The notes under the pieces were generated by a model. The model made no database searches. It had not been told where the DNA came from and was given only the letters and a program-made list of their open reading frames with translations. DNA of 64,000 bases, taken from Boesenbergia rotunda (taxonomy: Eukaryota > Streptophyta > Magnoliopsida > Zingiberales > Zingiberaceae). Each line of letters starts with the position of its first letter. Positions within the stretch are counted from its first letter, which is position 1. The stretch spans positions 283,747 to 347,746 of the forward strand of contig JAGFNQ010000196.1 of NCBI GenBank assembly GCA_024364735.1, given 5' to 3'. The translations under genes were made by a program, and so were the position numbers. This document shows, piece after piece, positions 31,549-42,572 of this stretch.

Positions 31549-33612
31549 TGATAAGTACCATTTTTTTGTGATTATTTTAGATGTTAAAATCCATGTTTGA
31601 CCCATGTTTTTATTGCTTAATTCTGATTTTACCCTAGGTTTTGGAACTTTATCTTATTTTGGACTTAATTGCAAAATTACATTAAAATGGATTAATTGGC
31701 CACTAAATTTTGGATCTATTTTTGTAGGCACGAAAGGTTCAAGGACTTAGGGCATACTGGGTCAAACTTGAGTCGGAAGTGGAACCGGATCGAATTATCA
31801 TGTTTTGGATTAATCTGGGCCGTCCGATTCGAGAGCGGCTAGATCTGAGCCATCCGGGACGATCTGAAGCAATCCGAGCTAGGGTTAGGGTTGATCAAGC
31901 ACCCTGATCAAGATCTGAAGGTTTCATCACAATCAGAGCTCAATCAACCGTTGGATCAAGCTTGGAGGGCTCTAGAGCGTCCATTCACAGATAGAGTTGA
32001 TCTGGACCATCCGTTGCATATCTGGAGGATCCGAGCTACCACAAGGCAGATCCTGACCCCAGATCATCATCATAAAAGTTTGGCTCCAATCAGAGCAAGA
32101 TCAGCCGTTGGATTTCCTCAAATCAATCACAGCCGTCCATGCTTAAGTATTTAATCAGAAATGTGCCCAGCTCTTCCTGGTCGCGCGTCCTCGCCGCAGC
32201 TGTTTGCGATTGGTTTTCTCCTTCGTTTCTTCTCGTTTCTTCAGCAAATTCTTCATCCGAAGGGCGTGACCACCTCAATTCGAGCTCATCCTTGAGTGAC
32301 AGCAAGGACCGGATTGAGGCTTAGCTTAATTTCGTTTAATTAGCTGTAATGTCATTTCTGCATTTTGTTCCGCAACTGCATTCGTATCAGATTGTTTAGA
32401 TTTCGTTTTCTGATTGTTTTAGTTCAACTAGATTTTGATTCCTCAAGTTGAGTAGTTTAGGAATCTTTTCTAGTAGATAATTACTTTTAATTTCAGTTGT
32501 TTTTGGTTTAAATCCGTGCGTATCAACACAATCGCTGCGTGCCACTTCTTTTCTGCAATTTCTGTTGGTTTCTGAATGTTCAGCGTGTAGTTCCTGAATT
32601 CGAGCAAGTTTACATTATGATTTCTCAATCCAATCAGTTCTATTGTCTGCACTAGATATTTGCTTCGTTTTTGCATTTCCTTCATGTTATGAGCTCTAGT
32701 TTTAATCTCTGAATATCTGCATATGGTTTATTGTTTCTGAATGTTAACCTCTGAATGGATGCTTTACTCAATTGATCAGATTTTGGTTTGAAACTTTTCA
32801 TTCATCCTTGCAACCATCTTCACTAATAGCTTGCATTTTGAATTTCCTTGATCAGTTTCATTTTGAATTTCCTTGATCAGTTTCATTTTGAAGTGTTGAT
32901 ATTAGTTTTGGCACATAGGTACAAGCTTGGGCACAAAGTCTATCTCTGCGTGCCAAGTTGGTCATTCCGTAGTTGTATCAAGAGAAGGGTTAGTAGTGAA
33001 TTGCATCAGGTTAAGTGATCTGTCAGTGAGCTTTTGGCAGTTGGAAATAAGTAGATTGCATTCGGAAAAATCTGAACTGATGTATCCATGTTAGCATTAG
33101 ATGGGTTCTTAGTTTTGTAACTAGCTCATGTTTCCTTGATTTAAGTTAGCACTTTGAAGTAAGTTGTTCTTTTGAATTAATTTCAATCAAAAAAATGTTG
33201 GAATTGCTTGATTCACCTTGCTTAGCATTCTAGTTTGCATTTGATACCGAAACTGATTTATCAAGTTGGTTGCTTGCATTGTTAGAATTAAGTTTCCAAT
33301 TGTCTGAGCTTATTAGTTGAAATTACATTAGCTTAAGTTCCAGGCTTAATTTTTCTTGCTTCTTCTTTATTCTTTTTGTCCTAATTTCCCAATTGCAACC
33401 CAAAACCCGAAATTGATTCGAAACCCAAAAATTCACAAACGACACATAAATACAAGTTCGAATCAAACACGACAACTAGTCCCCGAGAAAAATACGACCT
33501 GTGGCCCCTTTACTACGTTTTCATAATTTGATTACAAAAAGGGTTTCCAGCTTTCACTTTATAAATTCTAAATTTGAGACCCACGTTCGTGACAGTCAAT
33601 TTGGGTCCGTCA
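31549..33612 (+). mobile_element. Solo LTR of gypsy-like family X, copy 2
   Basis: From TGATAAGTACC to GGTCCGTCA, flanked by AGGAT at 31544-31548 and 33613-33617, a perfect 5-bp target duplication. 2064 bp. It is the inverted counterpart of copy 1, shorter by about 640 bp. It contains blocks such as TTGGATCAAGCTTGGAGGGC and GATCTGGACCATCCGTTGC. No genes. Confidence 0.88.
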
Positions 33613-34034
33613 AGGATCAACCGGGGAGGAACCAAGGGTCTGACCGCCTGTCTCCATAGAGGCAGTCGGCTGGGGAGATGGAGACAACGGGACAACATCC
33701 TCTTCATCGGAAGTAGGAATGCCTTCCTCAGGGATGGAAGGGAGTGTGCTCGGGCTGAGGGGACGCAACCTTTTCCATCTCGGGGATAGGCCTTTCGGGA
33801 TTTTTCTCTTATGCCGCCCAGAGAGTTTGGGCATTTGTGGGTCGGCGGGAGGTGACGACCTCCCTACGGCCTCCCCCGTATGGACGACGGCAAGAGGTGG
33901 ATCAATCCCCAAAGGGACGCCAGTCCCTGGGCTGGCAGACACGCCCGGAGTCCCTTGACCGACAGGTGTCTGAGGCATAGCAGAAGCCTTTGCCTACTCT
34001 GGCGCGACATACTCACTGGAGGATTCGGCAACCT

Positions 34035-34063
34035 CCCCCCCCCCCCCCCCCCCCCCCCCCCCC
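34035..34063. repeat. C29 homopolymer inside the E2 antisense gene
   Basis: Twenty-nine consecutive C on the plus strand (G on the coding strand) in the linker of the antisense gene. E1 has no such run at the equivalent place. It could be real slippage or an assembly artefact, and could form G-quadruplex or i-motif structure. Confidence 0.9.
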
Positions 34064-35430
34064 GCGCAAGGACTCGGCTGAAGCAGAGGGCGAGGCGAGA
34101 GGGATTGGAGGGGGAGGGCCACCTTATTGACTTCATCCCATTTGATGAACCGGTTAATCGCCCTCGAGAGCATGATTTCCTCCGCAATAGACAGACAATA
34201 TAACATCAGTTAGAATTACAGACATTGATGGAAAAGATAAATTTACTAAGGCTGGGGCTGATGCGGGTCACTTTAGGACTGAGGCCCATGCGATACATGA
34301 GCTCCTCGCTCTGTACGAGGCCTGAGCCGTTGAACTCCATGCCGGAGAGAATGCTCCTAGCCCGCTGGTAGGCGGGATTGTGTAGAAAATTCCCTAGTAT
34401 AGGGGGAGCAGGCAAATTCTCCGTCCAACGATGGGAGCTGAAAGGACTGTGGGGCAGTCAGATGAAGAAAAACTTCTCCTTCCACCTTTTATGAGAAGAA
34501 GGAAACCCTCATAGGAACCTATGGCTTGGGCACGCTGTAAAGATAAACGCCCCTCGTGAGCCAATCGGAATGAAGAAGGAATGGAAAAGCTGAGGGATCA
34601 GAGGAATGTCGAAGAGTTTAAAAATATTGTACGCCCCCCCCCCATATGAGCAAAATCGTTGGGAGCCATCTGGTGGAGAGGGATACCAAAATAGGAGGTC
34701 ACATTCATGAAGAAAGGAGGAATGAAAAAATGGAGCCCCGACTCTACTTGTCCCAGAAAGAAGGTAAAGAAACCTATGGGAGGTTCCACCGACGTTTGGT
34801 CCACTCTAGGGATCACCATCGCCATCTCGGCCAGAATGTCGTAGGCCTCAATGGTCGCTTGAAGAGCTTCCGACCTTACTCTAGAAGAGGCAGACTCATA
34901 CCACTCTGCTTGGTAGCCCTCCATGTTCCTAAGGAAAAAGACGAGAAGAAAGCAAAAGACTTATGCGAAAGGAGTCCTTAGGAAAGAAGACGAAGATGAG
35001 CTCTACTAAACGATGGAACCGGAAGGTGGCCAAACGTCTTCGCCTTCCCTTCTTATACGAAGGAAGCCGCCTGCATGGGTAAGGCACGTGGTTTGATGTG
35101 AGCCTGCTACAGCTGCGCATGTCAGCAAGAGAATGCGAGGAGAGCAGTTAGGGCACGTGGCGAAGACGAATTCGCGAAGGGGTTTTGTCGCCATTAAAGA
35201 GTGACATGCGCTTTTATGGATGATGGACGACTATCATTGCTGCGCCTCGAGAATTTCAGGAGCCTTTTAGGAGAGCTAATTCAAAAAAGGATTGCCTCGA
35301 ATCCTGGGACGAATGTTTCGATTCCTCAGACTCAACGTGCCGCCAATAAAGTAGTAATGGGTGCATGGACCACCATAACATAGCTTCTTCGCTACACCAG
35401 TAGTCTAATCAGTCAGCAACACTTCCTTCG

Positions 35431-35454
35431 ATTAGACTTGAAGGGAGGGACTTG
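35431..35454 (+). other. Polypurine tract of E2 with upstream hairpin
   Basis: AAGGGAGGGACTTG directly before the LTR. CCTTCGATTAGACTTGAAGG upstream can fold as in E1, with one mismatch. Confidence 0.75.
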
Positions 35455-35943
35455 TGATGGGGTTGAGCACCCCGTGGCTAACACGTGGACTGAAGAAGCT
35501 ATGTGGCAAGATCTACCGAGTCTGGACGACTCTCTTTACGTGGCGCCCGAGGCCCCCTCGGAAAGGTGAGTTCCCGAGAACACCATGAGCAGGCATACTC
35601 TGAAGATCGCTCCAGAAGGACACAAGCCCGAGATCACCTCGGGAGGGTAAGCACCCAGGACCCCCCCTCCCCCCGAGCCAAAAGACCCCGAGATCACCTC
35701 GGGGTATCGGAGCCCAAGGAGTACTCGGCCTGAAGTAACGGTCCTCCTCTCTTTGGATCTATGGATAATAATCACCAATAATTACAGGATAATCATGACC
35801 CATAATTCACGACCATCAACGCCTTCATCATCGCAATGGTCTAGATTTAATGGCTGCGACGACTGTTACAAGGGTTATCCGGTAACCGAAGATGGAGGGG
35901 ACGTGGAGTAGAATGTGGGGACACGTGTGACTGCAGCCTCAGG

Positions 35944-35951
35944 TATAAAAG
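35944..35951 (+). promoter_or_regulatory. TATA box of the E2 3' LTR
   Basis: TATAAAAG in the conserved context of this LTR family. The insertion at 36008 lies just downstream of it. Confidence 0.5.
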
Positions 35952-36007
35952 GTACTCCAACCCATCCGATAAAGGGGTTACACACTCTCTAACTTACACA
36001 TTCTTCT

Positions 36008-39000
36008 TGTTAAATCCGACATTTTTATTTCACTCCGGGAAGTTTTTGAGAAAAGTCCTAGAATTTTTCCCGGGCTCTTGGACGAAGTTTAAGAGGTTAA
36101 ATCGGTTAAAAATTTAAATACTTTAAGGGTTTGATGGATAAGGAATTTTAAACCCTAAGGTTTAGATTGCAAATGACCAAACACGGTGAACCAAAGTGCA
36201 AAACTCCCACCGCTTAAGTCACCCGATCACAGTGACACCTTCTTCGCGCGTGCCCTAGTTCGCAGACAAATCCTTCTTCCTCTTCCATCGGCTTCACCCA
36301 CTCGATCGCCGACCACTCCTCTCCTTCACGCGACGCCGGCTACCAGGGTTGCCTTCTTGGTGATTGATCGGCGCTATAGAGGGCCGACGCTCGATTGGGG
36401 TTTCTCCTTATTCGTTGCCGCAAGGCGTTGAGGCGAAGTGGGGCGGGCGATTAGGGAACAACTAGGTAAGTCTGAGTACGTTGGATTTCGACTTGTTTCC
36501 TTTGGATCAACTCGATCTGGTGCTCTAATGGTGATATCACTTGTATCCTGATTTAGGGATTCCTCCAGTTCTTCCCGGTTGAGAGTTGGGCGCGCGATCC
36601 CTTGGAAGGGATCTAGGGTTCTTCGGAGAAGTACTGCGTGCGTATCAACACAGGTAAGGTTAGATTCTTGTATCGATTTGGAATGGGATGCTCTATTGCA
36701 AGCCCTGTTTCTACCAGAACTGATTTGTCTTCCTAGTTGGAAAACGTTGGAGGGGGGATCAGAAACTCGTGGTTTCATCTGTTCCGTTGCTGCGGTGATT
36801 GGGTGTTCGCCAATCAGTCCATCAGGTATGATCTGGAGACAATGTTTTGAAGTAGGAATCTGTTTTACAGATTAGAATGGTAGGACTAGGGATGCATTCA
36901 TGTTATAGGTTTATTTTAGTTGTTGCCATGTGATACCATGTAAAGTCAATCTAGCTCAGTAGCTGATTGAGCTGTGGGATTCAATGTGTAGAGATTGGTA
37001 TCAACTTAGTATTTCAAAGATAGATTACTATCCTTGAGGGCATTTGGATTGTGGGAATGGATTCTGTGTTTAGATGAAGTTGTAATAAACTGTATTATTG
37101 ATCTTATGACCATTGCCATGAGGATCTACATAGGTTATGAGATGGACATGCTCATTAGATTCTGCTCCTAGCCGTGAGCTACACTTTGGGCTAGATTTAT
37201 AGATGAATTCGAATTTAGGATTTGACCTAATGTTACTTACGCAGAGTAATTAGAAACCTTTCATTTAATTAAAGGTAATTAGATGGAAAGGAAATGATTA
37301 GGTTAACCCTAGCTTGGTTTAGGGAGTAATTAGCTAATTATCTTTCTGTAATAGCTAATTAAACATGCCCTTGATACAGGAGCTTGATTTGATTACTGGA
37401 CGGGTGGTTCTTTCGACTTTGATACGGACTTCTACTCTTGGAGGTGGGTACTTCTTGCTTGTCTTCTTTAGATCCACGTTATCTTTATGTATGGCTATAT
37501 TGTTATTGATGTAGTAGGCTGATTTTGACCTTTATCTGCTACCGTTTTGTTATCCTGCTTGATACTTATGCTTGACCTTGGATATGATCTAAATTTTCTT
37601 CTATACAGTCTCGTTTATTTGTTATCTAATTCTGTATAGCATTGGTATGAGCATGAGTATGTGGATAGGTATTAGCATACCATTGTATGGTTGCATTGGT
37701 TGATTCTAGTCATATTTGCACGTGTGTCTAGATATGGACTGATTGGGTTATTGTGGTATGTCACCTGATATCTGCATTGGTTGATTCTATTCATACTTGC
37801 ACGTGTATCTGGATATAGGATTGATTGGGTTATGATGCATACATATGACCTGTGCATGATAGGTTGAGTTATGTGTCGATGACCTGGTAAGGGTTGCATA
37901 TATTTGAGTCATGCACCATACCTGCACTGTTGTATGCCGGCGATCAACGACTCTCTTGTGGTTGAGCCTATAGTCTTCTGGTACATGATATGCACACACG
38001 ACCACTCATGGGTTAGTGGATACCGCTGGGTGTGTGCATTTGCTCTGTAGTGCTCTGCTCATCCGCTCAGGGGTAGTGGTTTCGGAGCGTGGTAGCATAC
38101 AGAGATCCCTTCTGTTCCCATAGACCAGAGAAGATGAGAGAGATATCTCCCCCATTTATACATGGGGTGGAGCGATAGCTCCACCAGCATCCTGTCCACT
38201 CAGTCACTCAGGAGTAGTGACGGCAGAGTGCGAACAGTGTCACAACTCTACCCACTCGGCCGACACAATGTTCCTATCTCGGTGGCTTGACTGGTGTTAG
38301 GGGGTGACCATAACATTGCATCATGTGCATATGATGCATTTGTGCATTGATTGTGTTTACTGCACTTGTTTGACATGCATGTACAGGATATACTTATGTG
38401 TGGTTTGATGACCCTGCACTTGCTCGTGTCGGTACGAGTCTTTTATGGTATGGATAGACTAATTTCTGGTATGTACAGTCAGTTGTTATTTTCAGTTATG
38501 TATATTCTGATATTCCTGTTAAGACTGTATCCTGTTGTTTCTTTATAGCTTATTTAGCTATTTTGTTGAGCCATGCATATCTATCTATATGCCCGTGAGT
38601 CCACTTGGACTCACCACCCGTCGTAATATTTTTGTTTTCAGGTTGATAGCTTGCCGGAGGAGCCCAGTTGCCAGTCCCGGGTCCCCACGACTCCATTTGG
38701 ATGGATACTTCCGCTGGTTTTGTTTTCTTTGATAGCATAGTCTACGTTTTGTATTCGTTTCATATATCGTGGGCTTGTATTGGATTTATTCGTACGGTAT
38801 TGTATTTTTGAGTCCTCTGTTGGACTTTGTGCTTATGGTTTTGCTATGCACCTGCCCAGGGGGCAGCTCAGGTGAGTTTATATTTCCAGTATAGAGTGTT
38901 TCATCATCTTATGCTATATATATAGATATCTGTTTTGAGGCCTGAGGCCAATTTATAAACTGCGTGTGTTGTGTGTATGTGTAAATTGTCCGTCGGACAG

Positions 39001-39059
39001 GGGAGATGCTGTCCAATTTTATATTGGATCAGCGGCTCCAATGGTCTCGAGGCGTGACA
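36008..39059 (+). mobile_element. Solo LTR of a gypsy element (Del/Tekay-like), 3.05 kb
   Basis: Starts TGTTAAATCCGAC and ends CTCGAGGCGTGACA, interrupting the E2 LTR exactly between conserved blocks. Flanks CTTCT and CATCT match at four of five bases, consistent with an aged target duplication. The long LTR and the GGCGTGACA end resemble Del/Tekay LTRs known from plants (from memory, not searched). No gag or pol inside; small open frames are not supported. Confidence 0.6.
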
Positions 39060-40295
39060 CATCTTGCTTTCTGTCATCTCCTATACTGAGGCACTGACTT
39101 GAGCGTTAGAGTGGGCTCCGCCGGACAACCTCCGACGTGTTTCCATTAATGCTCGTGTTAATCTCGCAGGACAGGAGCTTTTTCCTCTCTCGTCGTTATC
39201 CCGGTGGATTGGATTCTGGTGACGGGCCGTCAATGCCGATTCCTTCTACAAATTTTTCATACTTAGAAAATTTTCCTTGAAAAAATACTTTATGCAAAAA
39301 AACACTTAGAGAAACAATTTTTCACCTAGAACTATTTAACTACTTAGAAATTGTGAGGTGCTCTGGAAAGTACTTAGAAATGCTTTTTGAAAATCTTGAA
39401 ATACTTAATTTTGAAATGCTTAGATTTGAGATACCTAGAAACATTTTTAAGCACTTAGATACTTAAGAAAATTTTAAGCACTTAGACTTAGAAAATTTTA
39501 AGCACTTAGAATTACTTTACTTTTTGAGAAAGAGATAAAAAAAATTTGAAAAAAAATTTCTCTTCTTTCCCTACTCTCCCCCTTTGCCATATATCAAAAA
39601 CATGATACTAAATACAGCAGGTAAATTAGAGCTAGTAAAAATAATTGAACCAACTCTAATGATTTTAAGCATAAATTGGACCAAACTAACTTAATCTAGA
39701 CTTGTCAAATTCAGGGGTCAAAAGGTTTCATAAAGCGTTCTTGATGGAAAAAAAAAGTGTAAGTGAATGACCCACTGGATTGAACTTGATTTATGAATCT
39801 CATCAACAAAACTTCTTTCCTTTGCAAGGTACTTAGTATAATTTTTGAAAAACATATCATTTTTGACAAAATAATTTTAAAAATCTTCCTTCTTGAAAAA
39901 GGACTAAATATTAGAAAAGAATTAAGTACTTAAACTGCACCAAAAAAAATTATACTTTGAAAAGTATTGTGCACTTGGAAACTTTTAATTTGAACCTAAT
40001 ATTGCCAAAAAAATTCATTTAGAAAAGGAATTTCACCAAACGAAAATTATGCACTTTTAAAAATAATTTCACTTTGCCAAATATAGTGCACATTGAAAAA
40101 AAAATTATGCAAAACCTTGCATTTTGAAAGATATCTTACACTTCAATCATCAGTACTTTGAAAAATATTGGAAGCGATGGTTCTTTGAAAAATTTTGTAC
40201 TTAACACCAAAAAAAAATTTCAAAAAAATATTGTACTTAGTACTAAAAGTAACAATTTGTACTTTGAAACATATTTTCTACTTAACAAATATTGG

Positions 40296-40384
40296 CACTT
40301 TGAGAAATATTTGTACTTTGAGAAATATTTGTGCTTTGAAAAATATTTATACTTTGAAAAATATTTATGCTTTGAAAACTATTA
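40296..40384. repeat. 18-bp tandem repeat, about 5 copies
   Basis: Units of the type TACTTTGAGAAATATTTG, varying to TGCTTTGAAAAATATTTA. Low-complexity expansion in AT-rich debris. Confidence 0.8.
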
Positions 40385-41141
40385 GTATTAGTACTTTTGA
40401 AAACACAATATTTTACTTGACTTGGTTTCTTTTCCAGTCTGACACATTCCTAGGAAACCTTGTTAACTACAAGGATATTTCCCTATGTGTCCTGGAAATT
40501 CTCCAAATACAAGTGAGTACTATTTCCAAAAAAAATTGATAAGCAAAAAAAATTATTTTTGAAAGTGATGGCATAGATATAAACAAAATGATTAAAACCG
40601 ATAGTATTTAAAAAAAATTACTTATATTTTCAAAAGGATTTTGAAATTATAGTGTATGAAAACCTATTATTTTGAAATATTCAATAATTCTTTTAATTTG
40701 ACCTCTCCTAAACTTGACACAATCCTAGGAAGCTTGTTGATCACAAGTACTCTTCCTCTGAGTCTTTAGGGTTTAGTTCAAAGGAATTATCTAATAACTT
40801 CAAAACAAATAATTGCCAAAAAAAACTTGTCAGAAGGTTTTCTTTTGACTCAGACTCCCTCTAACTTTGACACATCCTAGGAGTCCTTGTAAATCATGAA
40901 GTGGACATTCATCTGTGTTTTTAGGGTTTATCAAGATCAAAAGTGAAATACGCATAATTTTTAGAATGCATTTTGAAATACTGACATAAGTATTTGAATG
41001 ATATATTTTGAAATGAAGGTAATTTTTGTCTTGCACAGTTTTCGAAAAACATAAGTGATAGTGATTTAAAGCACCATTATCGAAAAACATTTTGAAGTGA
41101 TAATGATGTTTAAGGCATAATTTTTATAAACACTTTGAAAT

Positions 41142-41270
41142 GATAGTGATTTTTCAAGCAAAATTTTTGAAAAACATTTTTAAAAGATAGTGATTTTTCA
41201 AGCACAATTTTTGAAAGACATTTTAAAAGATAGTGATTTTTCAAGCACAATTTTTGAAAAAAAATTAAAA
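41142..41270. repeat. 43-44-bp tandem repeat, 3 copies
   Basis: GATAGTGATTTTTCAAGCA occurs at 41142, 41186 and 41229, each followed by an AATTTTTGAAA block. Confidence 0.8.
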
Positions 41271-41523
41271 GAATAAAACACTCCCTTGTACCGTTTGACT
41301 CTATCTAAGTGCCTTAGGGGACTTCAGTATTGACCAGTTTTGACTGTGTTGACTAGGTTTGACCAATCAATAATTGACCCAATCAAGTCTTAAATCTTAT
41401 TGGTGCAGGAAGCACCATATCGAACCTTGTTTTGATATTGGCAAAGGATTCAAAGTTAAGTACTATTTGTGATCTAACATATTTACCAAGTGTGCAGAAA
41501 AGTCCTAAGTACACTAGGCAAGA

Positions 41524-41985
41524 AGTCCTAGCGAAGGGCTGCTGGGCACCTAGCGAAGGAATGCTAGGCATCGAAACCCTAAGACCTGGCGAAGGGCTGC
41601 TAGGCACCTAACGAAGGAATGCCAGGAATCGAAGATCTGGCGAAGGGCTGTTAGGCACCTGGCGAAGGACTGCCAGAATCGAAGACCTGGCGAAGGGCTG
41701 CTAGGCACCTGGCGAAGGACTGCCAGGAATCGAAGACCTGACGAAGGGCCGCTAGGCACCTGGCAAAGGACTGCCAGGATCGAAGACCTGGCGAAGGGCT
41801 GCTAGGCACCTGGCGAAGGACTGCCAGGAATCGAAGACCTAGCGGAGGGCTGCTAGGCACCTGGCAAAGGACTGCCAGAAATCGAAGACCTGGCGAAGGG
41901 CTGCTAGGCACCTGGCGAAGGACTGCTAGGAATCAAAGACCTGGCGAAGGACTGTTAGGCACCTGGTGAAGGACTACTGGGCAAA
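41524..41985. repeat. 51-bp minisatellite, about 9 copies
   Basis: Units of 50-51 bases based on GAAGACCTGGCGAAGGGCTG followed by CTAGGCACCTGGCGAAGGAC and TGCCAGGAATC. The unit is itself a diverged dimer (GCGAAGGGCTG and GCGAAGGACTG). Confidence 0.9.
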
Positions 41986-42564
41986 AGTCCAACCGAAGGA
42001 GCCGGTTGGCAAAAGGTAAACTCTCCTGAGAGGAGTAGGTGAGGATGCGTTCCCCGTCGAGGGAACAGTAGGCGTCGGTTCGACCTAGGGTTCCATTTGG
42101 GAGTCCCGAAGTCAGAACCAAGACAGCTACGACTGTAAAAACTAACTAACATTCTTGTCGTGTTTGTTGTGGAACTAACCTTGGATGTAGGGACCAAAGG
42201 AATGTGTTTCTGCAGCTCAGAATGCCCCAAAGGAGAAGGGCAGCAGCTGGGCTAGGCTCCCGGGAGGTCCCGGGCGCCCAAGGTCAAAGCCAAACAAGCA
42301 GTTAAGCAAGAATAGCTTCGAAAGCTTACTGGAACAGGCACCCTGACGGTCCCGGGCGCCCTCAAGCCAAATTGTGATCGAAGCAAAATCAGCCGCGAAG
42401 CCAGCCGACCAAGTCAACCGGGGCACCCCCAGTGTCCCGGGCGCCCCCGACAGCTCCGAGGTCGATTCTGGAGGGATAAGCGCTGACCGAGCTTCGGATG
42501 AGGTTTCTCGGATCCGAAGGCACGTGTCAGGCGCCCCCGACATCCCAGGTGCCCCCAGGAGCAG

Positions 42565-42572
42565 TATAAAAG
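42565..42572 (+). promoter_or_regulatory. TATA box of the solo LTR
   Basis: TATAAAAG just downstream of the GGGCGCC motif cluster. It matches the TATA position of the related LTR at 57388 (minus strand). Confidence 0.6.

Larger units (their letters stand above)
21486..34924 (-). pseudogene. Antisense gene of E2 (Transposase_28-like), split by three insertions
   Basis: The start MEGYQAEWYESASSRVRSEA is at 34924. The N-terminal domain runs to about 34206, with VEPPIGFFTFFLGQ, FGIPLHQMAPN and SEELMYRMGLSPKVTR. The linker is at 33978-33618 and 31543-31182. The C-terminal coiled-coil part (24916-25060 and 22210-21486) includes FKAKFLKSNELGD and MKRLKQGFHGAIDQLKKTQ. Insertions at 31549-33612, 25066-31176 and 22211-24915 separate the pieces. 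A G10 run at 34634-34643, the same place as the G6 run of E1, also shifts the frame, and a C29 tract lies at 34035-34063. It cannot be expressed as one protein. Confidence 0.7.
18825..39251 (+). mobile_element. Tat-like element E2, 5'-truncated, heavily nested
   Basis: It shares with E1 the 83-bp type array (18825-19660), the following non-coding block, the antisense gene (now in four pieces, 21486-34924), the purine tract (35431-35454) and the 3' LTR (from 35455). The 5' LTR, gag and protease are absent; copia LTR debris lies where they should be. Four later insertions interrupt it: 22211-24915, 25066-31176, 31549-33612 and 36008-39059. Removing the first three rejoins the antisense gene at matching points with E1. 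Confidence 0.75.
35455..39251 (+). repeat. 3' LTR of E2, split by a solo LTR
   Basis: 35455-36007 and 39060-39251 together correspond to the E1 LTRs, with TGATGGGGTTGAGC at the start, the TATA box at 35944 and GTTAGAGTGGGCTCCGCCGG after the insertion. It ends at about TCTACA, 39251. Confidence 0.85.
39252..41397 (-). other. AT-rich 3' interior of a minus-strand copia element
   Basis: The stretch CTCTCCCCCTTTGCCATATA (about 39566-39585) is, on the minus strand, the TATGGCAAAGGGGGAGAG purine block common between pol and the 3' LTR of SIRE-type elements. The block TGACACA-TCCTAGGA-CCTTGT recurs at about 40440, 40717 and 40869. There is no open pol frame. It probably belongs to the same element as the gag at 55340-56486, separated by later insertions. 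Confidence 0.4.

Noticed and set aside
33864..34203. Open frames with poly-proline or poly-glycine at 33880-34203 and 34187-33864
   Set aside because: They arise from the C29 homopolymer; only the minus-strand antisense gene of E2 has matching similarity to E1.
36186..36875. Host gene in the GC-richer part of 36008-39059
   Set aside because: Short frames on both strands have no recognisable domain, and the whole segment is bounded like a solo LTR that interrupts the E2 LTR.
39252..41397. Independent satellite DNA
   Set aside because: The short repeats are local (3-5 copies) and embedded in sequence that looks like copia 3' interior.
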